Below, piece by piece: positions 1-8,218 of a stretch of DNA of 41,802 nt; position 1 is the first letter of the stretch, and each line of letters begins with the position of its first letter. The stretch comes from Baffinella frigidus (taxonomy: Eukaryota; Cryptophyceae; Cryptomonadales; Baffinellaceae). The stretch is taken from assembly GCA_026770585.1 (NCBI GenBank), contig MU646317.1:521964-563765 (forward strand). Direction: 5' to 3'. A program made the position numbers and the translations under genes. A model generated the notes under the pieces. That model saw only the letters and a program-made list of their open reading frames with translations, was not told the DNA's origin and searched no databases.

Positions 1-90
1 CCCTTCCCCTTATTGACACTTATTGATGGTCTAAACAAGACTGGTCTAAAAAACGAAAAAAAGAACGACTAAAGAGGACGCCTCTTGAAG

Positions 91-1545
91 ATGCCTTCCA
101 TGCAGGACGCGCTTCTCGCAGTGCTCCTGGGCGGCGTCCTCGAATGCGCCAGTGGAGCCGCAGCCGACGCAGTGGTTCCGGCGTCCCACCTGTCGCTTCG
201 ATCGCCAGCACCAGGTGTTTTGAAAGGCCCTCACCGAGTGCACCAGGCGCGGCTGCTGAATAAGAAGGGGCTTGCCATTGCGGAGTCGGCCCATAGTGGC
301 TCTTACACGGCAGCATGTGTCGTGCCAGGCCCTCGGGTCCGCAACCTGCAGGCGCTGCGGGGCGGAATGGGCAGGGACAAATGCCGCGGAGTCTGTCTCG
401 GCGGCGAAGGGCAACAACTCGATGACCCAGTGTGCACGAACACGAAGAGATGCACCGCTGCGCGCTGCCCGAACTTTCCTGTGTGTGGTGACGAGGCCCC
501 GCAGTGGGTGTTCGACTGCAACGGTGGGCGTTGCATCAACTGCAACATGGTTCTCGGGCCGCTGACGTTCCTCGAGGCCAGCAGCGCCGACGACCCGTGC
601 CCCGTCTGCCTCGAGGCAGCGCCGCTGCGGGTACAAATGACCTGCGCAGGCCGGCACAATGTCTGCGTGGCGTGCTTCCGAAAGCCCTCGGAGCAGCAGC
701 AGCAGCCGCAGCCGCAGCCGCAGCCGCAGGCAAGCGCTCTACGCCCTCTCATGCAGTGAATCGGCGGGCAGGGCCCCGCCGCGTTGGGATGCGCGCCCGT
801 TGGCTTGCGCCAAGGCGGTAGCGTTTTTTGGAAACCTCATCGTGCAGCAGCAGCTCTGCCCCCCGCGCAGCGCTGCTTGAGCAGCGCTGTGCCTAAGCCC
901 TAAACCCGAAACCCTGCAAACCCTAAAGCCTGAGCCCTAAGCCCTAAACCCCAACCCTACCCCGCTCCAGGAGTTCGGGTGCCCGTCGTGTGACGAGGAC
1001 GAGGAGGAGGACGACGTGAGAGAGCAGTGGTCCGCGACGCACCCTGCGCAGTTTGACAGGTGGGACAAGGCATGTGACCGCTTCGACGCTGAGGAGGAGA
1101 GCCGGTATGCCAATCCGAAACCCGACGCCCGAAACCCTACCAAACTCCAAGCCCGAAACACGGAACCCCACCAAACCCTGAACCCTGAACCCTGAACACT
1201 ACACCCTGGCACCTGAACCTTGAACCCTGTGAACACTACACCCTGGAACCTGAACCTTGAACCCTGAACCTCTAACCCTTAACCCTTACGCTGAACCCTG
1301 AACACCGAACCCTGAACCCTAAACTCTGAAATGAACCCTGAACCCTGAACCTCTAACCCTAAACCCTGAGCCCTGCACCCTGAACCTCTAACCCTGCACC
1401 CTAAACTGCACCCCGAACCCTGGGACCTTGCGCTCTGAAGCCCGAAGCCTGAACCTGCGCACTCGCAGACCCGGTTTGGGTACGGACGCGGGGCAGGCGC
1501 TGGGCCGGTGTCCCATCTGCGGGGGGGGCTCGCCCTGGGACGGTG
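91..1545 (+). CDS. RING-type zinc-finger protein, 3 exons found, 3' end missing
   Basis: Three exons join in frame: 91-729, 971-1104 and 1469-1545. Exon 1 encodes 213 residues from the first ATG after an in-frame stop at 70-72. It carries a cysteine-rich stretch (RCPNFPVCG, then GGRCINCN) followed by the core CPVC-x11-C-x3-H-x2-C-x2-C (CPVCLE ... MTCAGRHNVCVACF). The last ligand pair of a RING could be CPSC in exon 2 or CPIC in exon 3. Exon 1 ends in a Gln/Pro run (CAG/CCG codons). Its donor would be a GC type (CAG|gcaagc), since no GT donor fits before the stop at 757-759. Exon 2 is acidic (EDEEEDD) and ends at gccg|gtatgc. Exon 3 starts after cgcag and completes the split codon. RING proteins usually act as E3 ubiquitin ligases; no substrate can be inferred. 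The N-terminal 60 residues are not recognised and could be wrong. Confidence 0.6.
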
Positions 1546-1755
1546 GTAATGCCTCAACCGGAAACCCGAAACCGGATACCCGAAACCGGAAACCGGCCCG
1601 AAATCCAAATCCAAAACCCGGAATCCAACCCCCGAAGCCCGCAGCCCGAAGCCCGAAGCCCAAAGCCCGAAGCCCGAAGCCCGAAACCCGAAACCCGAAG
1701 CCCCAAACCCTACATACAAACCCTCAACACCCAACCCTGAGCCCCGAGGCCTGAA
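880..1755 (+). repeat. CCCTAAA-like heptamers in introns of the RING gene
   Basis: Both introns of the RING gene and the DNA after exon 3 are filled with degenerate heptamers (CCCTAAA, CCCTGAA, CCCGAAA, CCCGAAG). The C-rich strand is in the sense direction of the gene. Variants cluster by type: CCCTGAA dominates 1170-1400 and CCCGAAG/CCCGAAA dominates 1550-1700. This suggests local amplification, not one perfect array. Confidence 0.85.
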
Positions 1756-1794
1756 GCAGGCAGCACCACGCGGGGCCGCACGCCTGGCTGAGGA

Positions 1795-1965
1795 GCTCTT
1801 CCGAGACGGGCCTATCCCAGGCCTATCCTGAAAAAGAGCCCAGCTGTTAGAGCTCTTGGACAGCCCCCCGAAGCGGGCTTATCCCAGGCCTGTCCCGAGG
1901 CGGGCTCATCCCAGGCGTATCCGTCCCGAGGCGGGCCTATCCCAGGCTAGCCCTCACATGGAGCC
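1795..1965. repeat. Minisatellite, unit like CCCGAGGCGGGCCTATCC
   Basis: Irregular repeats of an 18-20 bp unit (CCCGAAGCGGGCTTATCCC, CCGAGGCGGGCCTATCCC). The same unit forms a longer cluster at 3130-3360, with single copies near 2764 and 7550. No coding sense was found. Confidence 0.7.
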
Positions 1966-2577
1966 TGTCTCCAGCCTGTCTCCTTTTTTTTTTCAACACC
2001 AGCATCCGTGCTGAGTTTTTCTAGGTCCTTGTCTTACACAAGGCCTTCACGGAAGGGAATGCGTAGTGGACATGTTGGGTTCGCTGCTTCATAAACGCGC
2101 TTTCTCTTACAGCCGGGTCTTCCCGGAGCCTTACAAGCACGATAGGAGGTGGAGTTAGAATCCATCCGGAAAATGCTCGTATGAGCGGCCGACACGGGGT
2201 ACAGTAGTGGCACAATGCGTAGCATGTGCGGCGCTGACGCTGGTTGTTTGGCAATAAATTATCAATCTCTCTAACAAGCACAACCGCTACTGGGCGAGTG
2301 TTTTATTGACTCTCAGCAGGTCAAAGGCCCTGGTTAGGCGTAAGCAGGAGCATACTAGGCTACTCGCTACTTAAGGGATATGGTGGCCATGCATAGCACC
2401 TACATGTGCCTTACGGCACATGTAGGGCGTATGCGCCTACTCGATACTCAAGGGATAGCCACACGGTGGTCCTAGGGGGGGGCGCTGCTCCTTATGAGCG
2501 AGGCAACCCTGCATGTCCCCACGCCGCAAGGGTGGCTGAGGAAGAGTGGTTGCTGCCCCTACCCCTAATACAGTCGA
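1966..2577. other. No gene recognised; includes a short hairpin at 2400-2425
   Basis: I see no exon here. A perfect 11-bp inverted repeat (CTACATGTGCC, 4-nt loop, GGCACATGTAG) lies at 2400-2425. The stretch around 2040-2080 (ccttcacggaagggaatgc) recurs in inverted or diverged form near 7480-7510 and 30495-30525, so part of this region is a dispersed repeat. Confidence 0.5.
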
Positions 2578-2760
2578 CTGTAGTGAGAGGGGGGGCGGGA
2601 GAGAGTGGGGGCGGGAGGGTGTGTGTGGAGGTGTGTGTGTGTGTGAGAGAGGGGGGGAGGAGACGTGTGTGAGGGGGGGGGACGGGTGTGTGAGTGGGAG
2701 AGAGAGGGAGGAGGCTGAGGAGGGGTGGCTGGCGCCCCTACCTCGCATACAGTCGATCTA
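2578..2760. repeat. Low-complexity G/GA/GT-rich tract
   Basis: Long runs of G (GGGGGGG), GA and GT dinucleotides make a strongly strand-asymmetric tract. Several G runs are close enough to form G-quadruplexes. Open reading frames across it are low-complexity artefacts. The ends carry a shared phrase (ggctg.gg/cccctacc ... atacagtcga) at 2534-2580 and 2728-2758, so the tract is bracketed by a direct repeat. Confidence 0.6.
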
Positions 2761-3125
2761 ACGGCCCGAGGCGGGCTCGTCCTGGACTAGGTCCTCGCGT
2801 TTGCGCCCCTGTCTCCCTTCGCACACACCGTGTAGAGGGCACACTAACTGTGACTGGGTCCTACTCCGCCACAGCCTCAGTGGGGGTGCATACATGGCGG
2901 CCGTGTTGGTATCAATGATAGACACTGGGAGGCGACACGCGATCAGAAGATGCTCCAGACAGGCACCTACCCAGAGTCATACATCACCAAATACAACGTG
3001 TACGCAGATAAGATCTTTCCCAAATTCGAGGCCACCGGTAGTGGTCTCAGCAGGAACCCTCGCGATCTCCGAGCGTCATTCTAGAATTTTAATACAGTCT
3101 CGTTCCTCTCAGCCAACTCTTGCAA
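2761..3125. other. No gene recognised
   Basis: Mixed-composition DNA with no convincing exon, RNA gene or repeat array. Confidence 0.4.
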
Positions 3126-3129
3126 GTCA

Positions 3130-3360
3130 ACTACGTCCCGAGGCGGGCCTATCTATCTCCCGAGGCGGGCCTATCCCCGGCCTCTTTGTCCCGAGGCGGG
3201 CCTATCTCTCACAAGGTGGGCCTATCTGCCCTGAGGCGGGTCTATCTCTCACAAGGCGGGCCTCTCCGTCCCGAGGCGGGCCTATCTCACCCGAGGCGGG
3301 CCTATCCCCGGCCTCTTTGTCCCGAGGCGGGCCTATCCCAGGCCTTCCCTGAGGCGGGTT
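3130..3360. repeat. Minisatellite of CCCGAGGCGGGCCTATC units
   Basis: About eleven tandem or near-tandem copies of an 18-25 bp unit (GTCCCGAGGCGGGCCTATCC, with variants ACAAGGCGGGCCTCTC). Larger units repeat as well: CCCCGGCCTCTTTGTCCCGA occurs twice. Reading frames through it give a repetitive Gly/Leu/Pro-rich peptide and are not taken as genes. Confidence 0.85.
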
Positions 3361-3610
3361 TGACTGGCAGCCGGGGCCTTGCGTCTTTTTATCGGACGTG
3401 CCCCGTACTAACAAAGACGCTCCGGTACTAACCTAGGACGCGCCGCCGGACGTGACCCTCTTAGAAGCGCCGGTTTGAAGGCGGGAGTGGTAAAGTCTCT
3501 CTCACCTTGCTTTCTTTTTTTGGAGCACGAACGAGGGTGGCGGATCGGGCTTTTTGAGCATGGCCGTGGCTGTCGGATCGCCTATCAGGACCTGCCGATT
3601 CGGGAAGCGG
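3361..3610. other. No gene recognised
   Basis: Unique-looking DNA between the minisatellite and the telomere-like array; no supported feature. Confidence 0.4.
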
Positions 3611-3987
3611 TTTCGGATTTAGGGTCTAGGGTTTGGGGTTTGGGGTTTAGGGTTGAGGGGTTGGGGTTTGGGGTGTAGGGTGTAGGGTGTAGGGTGTAGG
3701 GTTTAGGGTTTGGGTTTAGGGTTTGGGTTTTGGGTTTTGGGGTTGGGGGTTTGGGTTTTGGGGTTTTGGGGTTTGGGGTTTAGGGTTTAGGGTTTAGGGT
3801 TTAGGGTTTCGGGTTTAGGGTTTCGGGTTTAGGGTTTCGGGTTTCGGGTTTCGGGTTTCGGGTTTCGGGTGTAGGGTTTAGGGTTTAGGGTTTAGGGTTT
3901 AGGGTTTAGGGTTTAGGGTTTAGGGTTTAGGGTTTCGGGTGTAGGGTTTATGGTTTAGGGTGTAGGGTGTAGGGTGTAGGGTTGAGG
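3611..3987. repeat. Interstitial telomere-like array (TTTAGGG and variants)
   Basis: Nearly continuous heptamers with the G-rich strand on plus: TTTAGGG, TTTGGGG, TTTCGGG and TGTAGGG. Homogeneous sub-blocks of each variant sit side by side (for example TTTCGGG at 3806-3870, TTTAGGG at 3874-3935), as expected of slippage or unequal exchange. It is internal and degenerate, so it is not a chromosome end. Confidence 0.9.
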
Positions 3988-3990
3988 TAC

Positions 3991-4023
3991 CTTCTCGACG
4001 GTGGTGTCGATTGTCTTCTGGTT
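3991..4023 (-). CDS. Candidate 33-nt exon, possibly of the CCDC81-like gene
   Basis: On the minus strand, an acceptor (ggcag) is followed by 33 open bases encoding NQKTIDTTVEK and then the donor AAG|gtacct. The exon is phase 0 and sits directly against the G-rich array, as the firm exons of the minus-strand gene do. It is 4 kb beyond the last firm exon and is too short to be sure of. Confidence 0.25.
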
Positions 4024-4232
4024 CTGCCATGGGGGGTGTGGTGACGTCAGCGCATGAATGACTTAATAGGGCTGACTTAAGCGAGTGATTGACTTAAGAT
4101 GGGTTACTTAAGCGGGTGGTTGACTTAAGAGGGCGAGGAGGGGGACGCCGACTTGTGCTCCCCGTGGTCCAGGGTTCAGGGTTTGCAGGGGATAGATACG
4201 CTATTTCGAGTGTTTGCGAAAAAGGACACCTT
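4024..4232. repeat. Short GACTTAAG-type direct repeats
   Basis: Between 4058 and 4130 the phrase gacttaag or tacttaagcg recurs about five times, spaced 15-25 bp. No gene is seen. Confidence 0.4.
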
Positions 4233-4233
4233 C

Positions 4234-4700
4234 TAGCTCTGCCTCAGTCGAGTTAACCGACCATCGTCAAGTTGACGTTTCTGGTTTCGCAGTACAAACT
4301 GGTCAAATTTAGAGCGAAAAAGCGCCCAGCCGCACCAGATTGACTAGACCGAATCAGCCTTTGAGACGGAAGTAGACCTTCTAGCCCTGCCTCTGTTCAC
4401 TTTTGCTCCTCATTAAATACATTCAGATGCTGTTTGTACCGGAGCGTTTGTACGAAGTCGTGATCTAAATGTATTGAACGAGGAGCCCAGATTAACTGAG
4501 GACGAGGTAGACCTTGTGCACACCGATTTGCTTGTCCAAGACGGCCTTCTAGCTCAGCCTCAGTCGCGTTGACCGACTATCGTTAAGTTGACGGCCCTCG
4601 TTTCTGGTGCATATCCGTCAACTTTAGCTCGAAAACGAGCCCGGTCCCACCAGACTGGTGAGACCGAATGAGCGTTTGAGGGAAATAGACCTTGTTCACA
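4234..4700. mobile_element. Cluster of diverged TAGCTCTGCCTCAG-family elements
   Basis: Elements starting tagctctgcctcag (4234), tagccctgcctctg (near 4384) and tagctcagcctcag (4550) follow one another. The first and third contain the family's internal pieces: a TTGACG block, a second gtcaa block, and GAGCCCGG/CACCAGACTGGTGAGACC. The middle one is a different subfamily (attaaatacattcag ... ctaaatgtattgaacgaggagccc) that reappears near 15930-16013 and 20030. They resemble non-autonomous MITEs; no transposase is present. Confidence 0.55.
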
Positions 4701-5112
4701 CCGATTTGCTTGTCCCAGACTGCCTTCATCTCTGTGTCGTTTTTTTGTCGGTTGTTCCTGTTTAGGGTTTAGGGTTTAGGGTACACATTCGTCAACCGAA
4801 TTCGTACCGCTTTTTCGTCGGTTGTTCCTGTGAGAGAAAAGTGCGTCTATTACCGATCTGTTTATTACGGATAATAATCAAGGAGGAGAAGAAGAAGAAG
4901 CGCCTTCATCTCCGAGTCGTTTTTTTTGCCGGTTGTTCCTGATGCACGATACAGGTTATGCTCACCCCTAACAACCTGTTCATGTTGTAGACAGACCTTG
5001 ACGCAAGCAAAAAACGCAAACAGAACGCCGGCTGTCCCTGTTGCACGATACAAGTTACGCTCAACCCAAACAATACAGGGTTTGCTCAACTCTACTGCTC
5101 AACTTCCCTAGC
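4701..5112. repeat. Recurrent GTCGGTTGTTCCTG phrase and dispersed repeats
   Basis: The phrase cgtttttttgtcggttgttcctg occurs at about 4738, 4808 and 4918, with a diverged copy near 5484. Between 4940 and 5080 two copies of tgcacgatacargttaygctca occur, and the inverted form appears near 5795-5850. No gene is seen. Confidence 0.5.
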
Positions 5113-5272
5113 GTGCCTTTCGATTTCCTCCCGAAATCGAAAGGAATCAGGGCCGGGGTTAGGTCACACAAAAAGATTTTTCACAACTTTGGACATAATT
5201 CTTGATATAAATTGACTATTATCCGGTTTACAACCAGAGTTTTAAAGTCTTAAACGCAAAATCGAAAGGCAC
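5113..5272. mobile_element. Short element with GTGCCTTTCGATTT terminal inverted repeats
   Basis: The left end GTGCCTTTCGATTT (5113-5126) is matched by its reverse complement at 5259-5272. A further hairpin (cctttcgattt/aaatcgaaagg, 5116-5144) lies at the left end. The interior is AT-rich and non-coding. About 160 bp long, it looks like a MITE; only this copy was found. Confidence 0.5.
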
Positions 5273-5334
5273 ACCAGCGAGGTTCAGTAGTAACCGCTCA
5301 GAGAACCCCAACCACCCAGAGCTCATCCGGGAAA

Positions 5335-5450
5335 ATCATTTAATTAATTGAAAATGGGCAACGACATTTACTACACAAACGCTTTACTGTTACTAGCAAG
5401 ATCCTTCTGTGTAGCAAATTTCGTTGCCCATTTTCATTTAATTAAATGAT
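5335..5450. mobile_element. Foldback element with about 43-bp inverted arms
   Basis: The left arm (atcatttaattaattgaaa followed by atgggcaacga and ctacacaaac) is nearly the exact reverse complement of the right arm (tgtgtagcaaatttcgttgc ... aattaaatgat). The spacer is about 30 bp. A related palindrome sits at 14902-15040. No coding capacity. Confidence 0.7.
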
Positions 5451-5867
5451 GATCCAGGATTAGAGCGGTGTGCAGAAACGTTGCCGGTTGTTAATGTTCT
5501 GGGGAGACACGTGCGTCTATTACGGAGCGAAACCAACACGGCCACCCAGTATTCCGTTCCGCCACTTGGCAGCCACCGAAGGCTTCACGGATACAGTCCA
5601 TCTAAACGATTTGTACTAGAATCTTATCCATTACCCTGGAATCTAACCGGATTTTCACCTTGAATTCAAGGTGAAAAGGTCTTCGGTCGCTGCTAAGTGG
5701 CAGGACCTGTTACACAACACAGGTTACTCTCAAACCCTAACCGCTCAGAGCGGTGTGCAGAAAAGGCGGCCGCGGAAATCATGCAAAATTGGGGGTGAGC
5801 ATAACCTGTATTGTTAGGGGCGAGCATAACCTGTTGGACTCGAGGTGAGCATCAACCCTAAACACAG
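5451..5867. other. No gene; perfect 26-bp palindrome at 5652-5677
   Basis: A perfect palindrome centred on GAATTC (TTTTCACCTTGAA and its complement) lies at 5652-5677. The phrase cgctcagag occurs at about 5295 and 5741. No exon was found. Confidence 0.5.
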
Positions 5868-5985
5868 CCCTCCACCCTCCACCCTCCACCCTCCACCCTC
5901 CACCCTCCACCCTCCACCCTCCACCCTCCAAACTCCACCCTCCACCCTCCACCCTCCACCCTCCACCCTCCACCCTCCACCCTGA
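5868..5985. repeat. Tandem CCACCCT array
   Basis: About sixteen tandem copies of the heptamer CCACCCT, with one variant block (ccaaact) near 5929. It has the same unit length as the telomere-like heptamer and passes into CCCTGAA/CCCTACA units on its right, so it appears to be a homogenised variant of that array. Confidence 0.9.
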
Positions 5986-6382
5986 ACACTAAACCTTGAA
6001 CCCTACACTCTACACCCTACACCCAAAAGCAACCTGTTGGACTGGAGGGTGCGACGGAGGTGCGTGTGGGACGCGTTCAAGCTCTCCGTCTCGAACCTGC
6101 TTAGGGGGTTAATTGTTAGGGTCGTTTCTGCCCTCCGGCGCCTGATTCCCGACCCCCCTTCAAGGGCCTTCCCAGATCGCCAAGGCTCCAATAACCTCTG
6201 AGGGTTTGGGTGTGGGATGCGTGGAGGCTCTCCGTCTCGAACCCGGTTAGGGGTTAGGGGTTCGGGGTTTGGGGTTTGGGGTGTGGGGTTTGGGGTGTGG
6301 GGTTTGGGGTTTGGGGTTTGGGGTTTGGGGTTTGGAGCTCTCCGTCTCGAACCTGGTGGAGGGGTTGGGGGTTGGGGTTAGG
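5986..6382. repeat. Duplicated segment and TTTGGGG/TGTGGGG heptamers
   Basis: The phrase gctctccgtctcgaacc occurs three times (about 6078, 6226 and 6337). The second and third bracket a block of TTTGGGG/TGTGGGG heptamers at 6245-6335. No exon was found. Confidence 0.5.
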
Positions 6383-6490
6383 ATATCCATAGGAACAACC
6401 CTGTGTCCCTACGGTTGGCCTACCGTAGGGTCCTATGGATGATTCACTTGCGGGTTATTCACGAAATCCCTTTGTAGTCTGATGTGTGGC
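6383..6490. mobile_element. Partial copy of the CCACACAGCGG-TIR element
   Basis: Contains the family's central hairpin (taggaacaaccctgtgtccc, then tacggttggcctaccgtagg) and the phrase ggttattcacgaaatccctt followed by a weak gatgtgtgg end. The fuller copies at 33108-33270 and 34313-34473 define the family. Confidence 0.5.
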
Positions 6491-6740
6491 CTCGAGAGTC
6501 TTATCTCAGCCTGTAGGATTCTCAGGAGGACTGTGGGTCCCAGTCCAACTCGCACACGCTGCGGTTCGATCTGTACCAGACAGCAGCTACTAAGCTACGA
6601 GGGGGGGGTTAACTTGGTACCAGACAGCAGCTGAATAGACACGGGGGGGGAGTTAACTTACTGGTAGTTAACTTAGAGGGGGGGGGGAGTTAACTTACTG
6701 GAGCGTCTTGTCGCGAGAGGACTGCCGAGAGCGGAGGCGC
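6491..6740. other. No gene; repeated GTTAACTTAC/GGGGGGG phrases
   Basis: Between 6595 and 6705 the phrase ggggggg.gttaactta recurs three to four times and taccagacagcagctga twice. Otherwise nothing is recognised. Confidence 0.4.
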
Positions 6741-7268
6741 TCAGCGATCTGTATCTCGAGCCCGTCGCGCACTTGCGTTTGCAGCGACTGCGGGAGGGGG
6801 GTGGGTGTGTTCAGCACACTCAAGGCAGTCAGCAAGCCGTGTCCAGCACGGCGAGCGAGTCAGCACACAGGGTCCAGCACACTCAAGACAGTCAGCAGGC
6901 TGTGTCGAACACACTGAGGAAGTCAGCAAGCCGTATCCAGCACACTCGGGAGGGGCTCAGCGATCTGCATGTCCAGCCCGTCGCACACCTGCGTTTGCAG
7001 CGACTACCGGATGGAGGGTGTGTTCAGCACACTCACGACAGTCAAACACACTCAAGACAGTCGGCGAGCCGTGTCAAGCACACTGCATCGGTGTATCAAG
7101 CACGCCACACTGGTGTGTCCAGCAAACTCAAGAGAGTCAACACGCCGTGTCTAGCACACAGAGCGAGTCAGCACGAAGGGTCCAGCACACTCGAGGCAGG
7201 CAGAACGCGGTGTCTAGCGATCTGTATCTCCAGCCCGTCACGGACTTGCGTTGACAGCGACTGCGGAT
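6741..7268. repeat. Compound minisatellite, CAGCACACTCAAGACAGTCA type
   Basis: Units of about 30-35 bp built from cagcacactcaagacagtca and gcaagccgtgtc repeat many times. A longer unit (agcgatctgtatctcsagcc followed by cgtcgc.cacttgcgtttgca and gcgactgcgg) occurs three times, at about 6743, 6957 and 7213. Long open frames here come from the repeat and are not genes. Confidence 0.8.
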
Positions 7269-7823
7269 CCACCAACCCTCACGGTGGGACAAATCGACGA
7301 TTTTTGATTTCCCAATTCCTATGGAAAATGGCTCCACCACAGGCGAATTCGCCTGGCTGCCCGGGTAAATCTGAGGTTTTACAATCGACGATTTGGTCCT
7401 CCCGTGAGGGTTGGTGGATGGGGGGTCGTTTTCAGTGATAGCAAAGTGTGTTGATTACGGCTCGAAACCAACACGGCCTCCATGTATTCCCTTCCGTGAA
7501 GGCCTGGTAAGACTAGGACCTAACCGCCAACGTTTTATGGATCGACGGGTCCGCCTCGGTCCAGATAGGCCCGCCTCGGGATGGAGAGGGCAGGGCACCT
7601 TTTTCTGGCGAATCACGTCGGAACGTTGGGGCTCCAGCTTCACGAAAAACGGATCCTCCGGCGCCTCCTGGTCAACGATCATAAACAACTTGTGAGATTT
7701 AATTAATTTCAATTAAAACCTTAAATTTCATTAAAAATATTTGCTCGACAGATAGAACATCGTGGATAGAGCGAATCCAGCAAGTCTCGGGCGGTTCTGG
7801 GTTTCGAGGTTCCGAGGATTCGA
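7269..7823. other. No gene; inverted CTCACGGT/GAGGGTTGG phrases
   Basis: The phrase caccaaccctcacggtggga (near 7269) is matched in inverse by cccgtgagggttggtgga (near 7400), bracketing 130 bp that also contain acgattt/aaatcgacgattt. This may be another foldback element. AT-rich sequence follows at 7690-7745. No exon was found. Confidence 0.4.
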
Positions 7824-7962
7824 AGCGCTGCCTCACTCGGGTTTCCTTTCTATTCTCAAGTTGACATGCTGGGTTCGCGGTACAAACCCGCCAACTTCGG
7901 CGCGGGAAAGAGCCCAGGCTCTCACCAAATCGGTGAGCCGAAATAGACTTCGACCGAGCTAG
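7824..7962 (-). mobile_element. TAGCTCTGYCTCA-family element, inverse orientation
   Basis: Ends resemble agcgctgcctcactcggg on the left and gaccgagctaga on the right. The interior has the family blocks in order: ctattctcaagttgacatgc, ctgggttcgcggtacaaacc, cgccaactt, gggaaagagcccaggctc and aatcggtgagccgaaataga. Confidence 0.75.
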
Positions 7963-8218
7963 ACGGAGGCGGCAGCGGGAATGTAGGAAGGGAGGTGTGC
8001 CTGGTGGCGATTGAGGGTGGCGGATACGCGGATCTGGTGCTTGCGTTCCACCTCCATCCTCTGCTGCGTTGACACGGACACCGCCATCGAATGCCTACGT
8101 TTGAGGGGGTAGGAGGGTTTAGCGTTCAGGCTTCAATATCCAGGCTTCAGGCTTCAAGGCTTAGGATTTAGGGTGTATGCTCTCCCCAGGCAGAACGAAC
8201 TTGTGCGACATGTGTGGT
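7963..8218. other. Around the last firm minus-strand exon
   Basis: Exon 9 of the minus-strand gene lies at 8028-8094. Around it I see only unassigned sequence and the beginnings of the telomere-like units at 8107-8175. Confidence 0.4.

Noticed and set aside
2801-3431. 183- and 103-codon open frames
   Set aside because: Mostly the CCCGAGGCGGGCCTATC minisatellite read in two frames.
3611-3987. True telomere or chromosome end
   Set aside because: The repeats are degenerate, internal, flanked by unique DNA, and recur throughout introns in both orientations.
5868-5985. CRISPR array or regulatory iteron at the CCACCCT repeat
   Set aside because: Pure 7-bp tandem repeat without spacers, in eukaryotic DNA.
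6773-7438. 221-codon open frame as a gene
   Set aside because: It is the translation of a compound minisatellite; other frames are open too and no domain is visible.
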